From the NCBI GenBank assembly GCA_937967505.1, contig CALCJM010000127.1, positions 18,280-82,279 on the forward strand: DNA of 64,000 bases. Direction: 5' to 3'. This DNA comes from an uncultured Pirellulaceae bacterium (GTDB lineage Bacteria > Planctomycetota > Planctomycetia > Pirellulales > Pirellulaceae). This document shows, piece after piece, positions 63,115-64,000 of this stretch. How positions within the stretch are numbered: position 1 is the stretch's first letter; the number at the start of each line of letters is the position of its first letter. Under the pieces are notes generated by a model. It was not told the origin of the DNA. It searched no databases and saw only the letters and a program-made list of their open reading frames with translations. Made by a program: the position numbers and the translations under genes.

Positions 63115-64000
63115 ATGAGTATCAATCGTTTGGACGCAAGGCCATCAAACTCGTTAGTAAAAAATGTTTGTAGTTATCGTTTAATTTGTCATGTCGCAAT
63201 TGCTTTTTTCGTTGCCGTTGGTTGGCACGACGGAGGCCTGTTCGCTCAAGATAATTCACGATCTTCCTCAAGCAAGCAGACGAGCACCGTCATTGCGGAA
63301 TTGCGGCATGTAATCGACTCACAGCTCGAGGAAGGCTTAAGTAGGTCGCAACTTGTAGCAGTCCACCGTCTTTATGAAGAGCAACTTAGGTCAATAAAGG
63401 GGAAGATTTTAGAGATGCCAAATGGGCATGCTGCTTTTGGTGAAGAGTTGTCTCGGGTTGCGCGTTTTTACTACAAAAACACCGATGATTTGGAGACAGC
63501 GGTTAGACTCTACGATGAAATTGCTACCGGGTACGAAGACGAATACGTTGGTGCCCACGCCAATCTTGTTCTTGGTTGGATAAGGCATGCGAACGAAAAC
63601 GACCAGCTAGGTGCAGTGGAATACTTTGAAAAGACCCTTGCTTTTTTTAAAGAAAATCCTCCCAAAGGGAATCCGAGGAGGATTGGCGTGGCACTGCGAA
63701 CGCTTAATACGGCTGGTGATGTTTATATGATCATGGGAGACGACAAAAGGGCAATCGAGATGTACGAGCAAGTTCTGGACGACAAGTCACTTACATCCGA
63801 TGGGGTTGGGGGAGCAACGCGTCTCAATGCGGCCGAAGAGCTTGCTCAGTTGCTAATCAAGAAAGAAGACTACCGCAATGCTTTGGACCGTTTGAGACAG
63901 GCGGAGGAACTGCTGGACAAGTCGGGATTACCCGACGATTTTAAACTGTTGTCTATTTTAAATCTCTGGGCTGAAAAGGCAAAAATCAGTCCGCGAGCAG
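63115..64000 (+). CDS. Exported TPR-like protein, cut by the right edge
   Basis: The frame runs from the ATG at 63115 to the window end without a stop, giving about 295 visible codons; the gene is therefore incomplete. GGAG lies nine bases before this start. An in-frame ATG at 63022, with AGGAGG 13 bases upstream, is an alternative that adds 31 residues. A hydrophobic helix (LICHVAIAFFVAVGW) followed by GLFAQD looks like a signal peptide. The mature part is helical and shows tetratricopeptide-like units: ARFYYKNTDDLETAVRLYDEI, NQLGAVEYFEKTL-like, DVYMIMGDDKRAIEMYEQVL and LLIKKEDYRNALDRLRQAEELL. No enzymatic domain has appeared by the edge. The role is probably as a periplasmic scaffold. Confidence 0.7.
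   Translation, partial: MSINRLDARPSNSLVKNVCSYRLICHVAIAFFVAVGWHDGGLFAQDNSRSSSSKQTSTVIAELRHVIDSQLEEGLSRSQLVAVHRLYEEQLRSIKGKILEMPNGHAAFGEELSRVARFYYKNTDDLETAVRLYDEIATGYEDEYVGAHANLVLGWIRHANENDQLGAVEYFEKTLAFFKENPPKGNPRRIGVALRTLNTAGDVYMIMGDDKRAIEMYEQVLDDKSLTSDGVGGATRLNAAEELAQLLIKKEDYRNALDRLRQAEELLDKSGLPDDFKLLSILNLWAEKAKISPRA

Overview
The window reads as chromosomal core of a planctomycete, most likely Pirellulales. This rests on a mid-GC genome, many Tat- and Sec-exported proteins, a short 'NPYESP'-type protein start, a dnaA-dnaN-DUF721-gyrB block with an unusually divergent DnaA, a Gfo/Idh/MocA enzyme with a Tat signal, an acidic low-complexity protein and small palindromic repeats between genes. 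No tRNA, rRNA, CRISPR array, prophage or transposase was seen. Assignment below the phylum level is a guess.

Left part (1-9.2 kb): the end of a membrane protein; a minus-strand operon for a cryptochrome/photolyase-family flavoprotein with DUF2256 and TIGR03643/DUF2805 partners; a DinB-fold protein; a sigma-54 activator facing a very large polytopic membrane protein whose leader carries a good -24/-12 element; and a GT2 glycosyltransferase. From 9.67 to 12.03 kb there is an array of three plus-strand genes (VOC protein and two hypotheticals) separated by attC-like imperfect inverted repeats. Each gene is bracketed by its own complementary core sequences, as in integron cassettes, but no integrase is present.

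12-24 kb: YihY/BrkB membrane protein, MiaB with an insertion in its TRAM domain, a lone rplU with its own terminator, a second AAA+ activator with a degenerate GAFTGA loop, a CcsA/HemX-like protein overlapping hemA, a 4 x 121-bp tandem repeat of self-complementary units, an acidic protein, scpB, a lipoprotein and a cysteine desulfurase. 24-30 kb is the replication block dnaA-(candidate oriC)-dnaN-DUF721-gyrB.

30-48 kb: a secreted leishmanolysin-like metalloprotease, PepD, a BlaI-type repressor divergent from a small secreted protein, a DUF11-repeat exported protein, a secreted prolyl oligopeptidase, PheA (chorismate mutase/prephenate dehydratase), a YCF48-like propeller, a sigma factor/anti-sigma-like/PDZ-protein set, a secreted hypothetical, and an ABC exporter whose permease carries a large propeller-like domain.

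48-64 kb: bioD divergent from aguB-aguA (agmatine to putrescine), then the phosphate module pstS-pstC-pstA-pstB-phoU-phoB, with a cyanobacterial-style PHO box before pstS and a Tat-exported PhoD-like phosphatase after it. No phoR is present. The window closes with a Gfo/Idh/MocA oxidoreductase and the start of a TPR-like exported protein. Two genes, phoU and the DUF2805 gene, appear to start at ATT codons with ideally spaced Shine-Dalgarno sequences.
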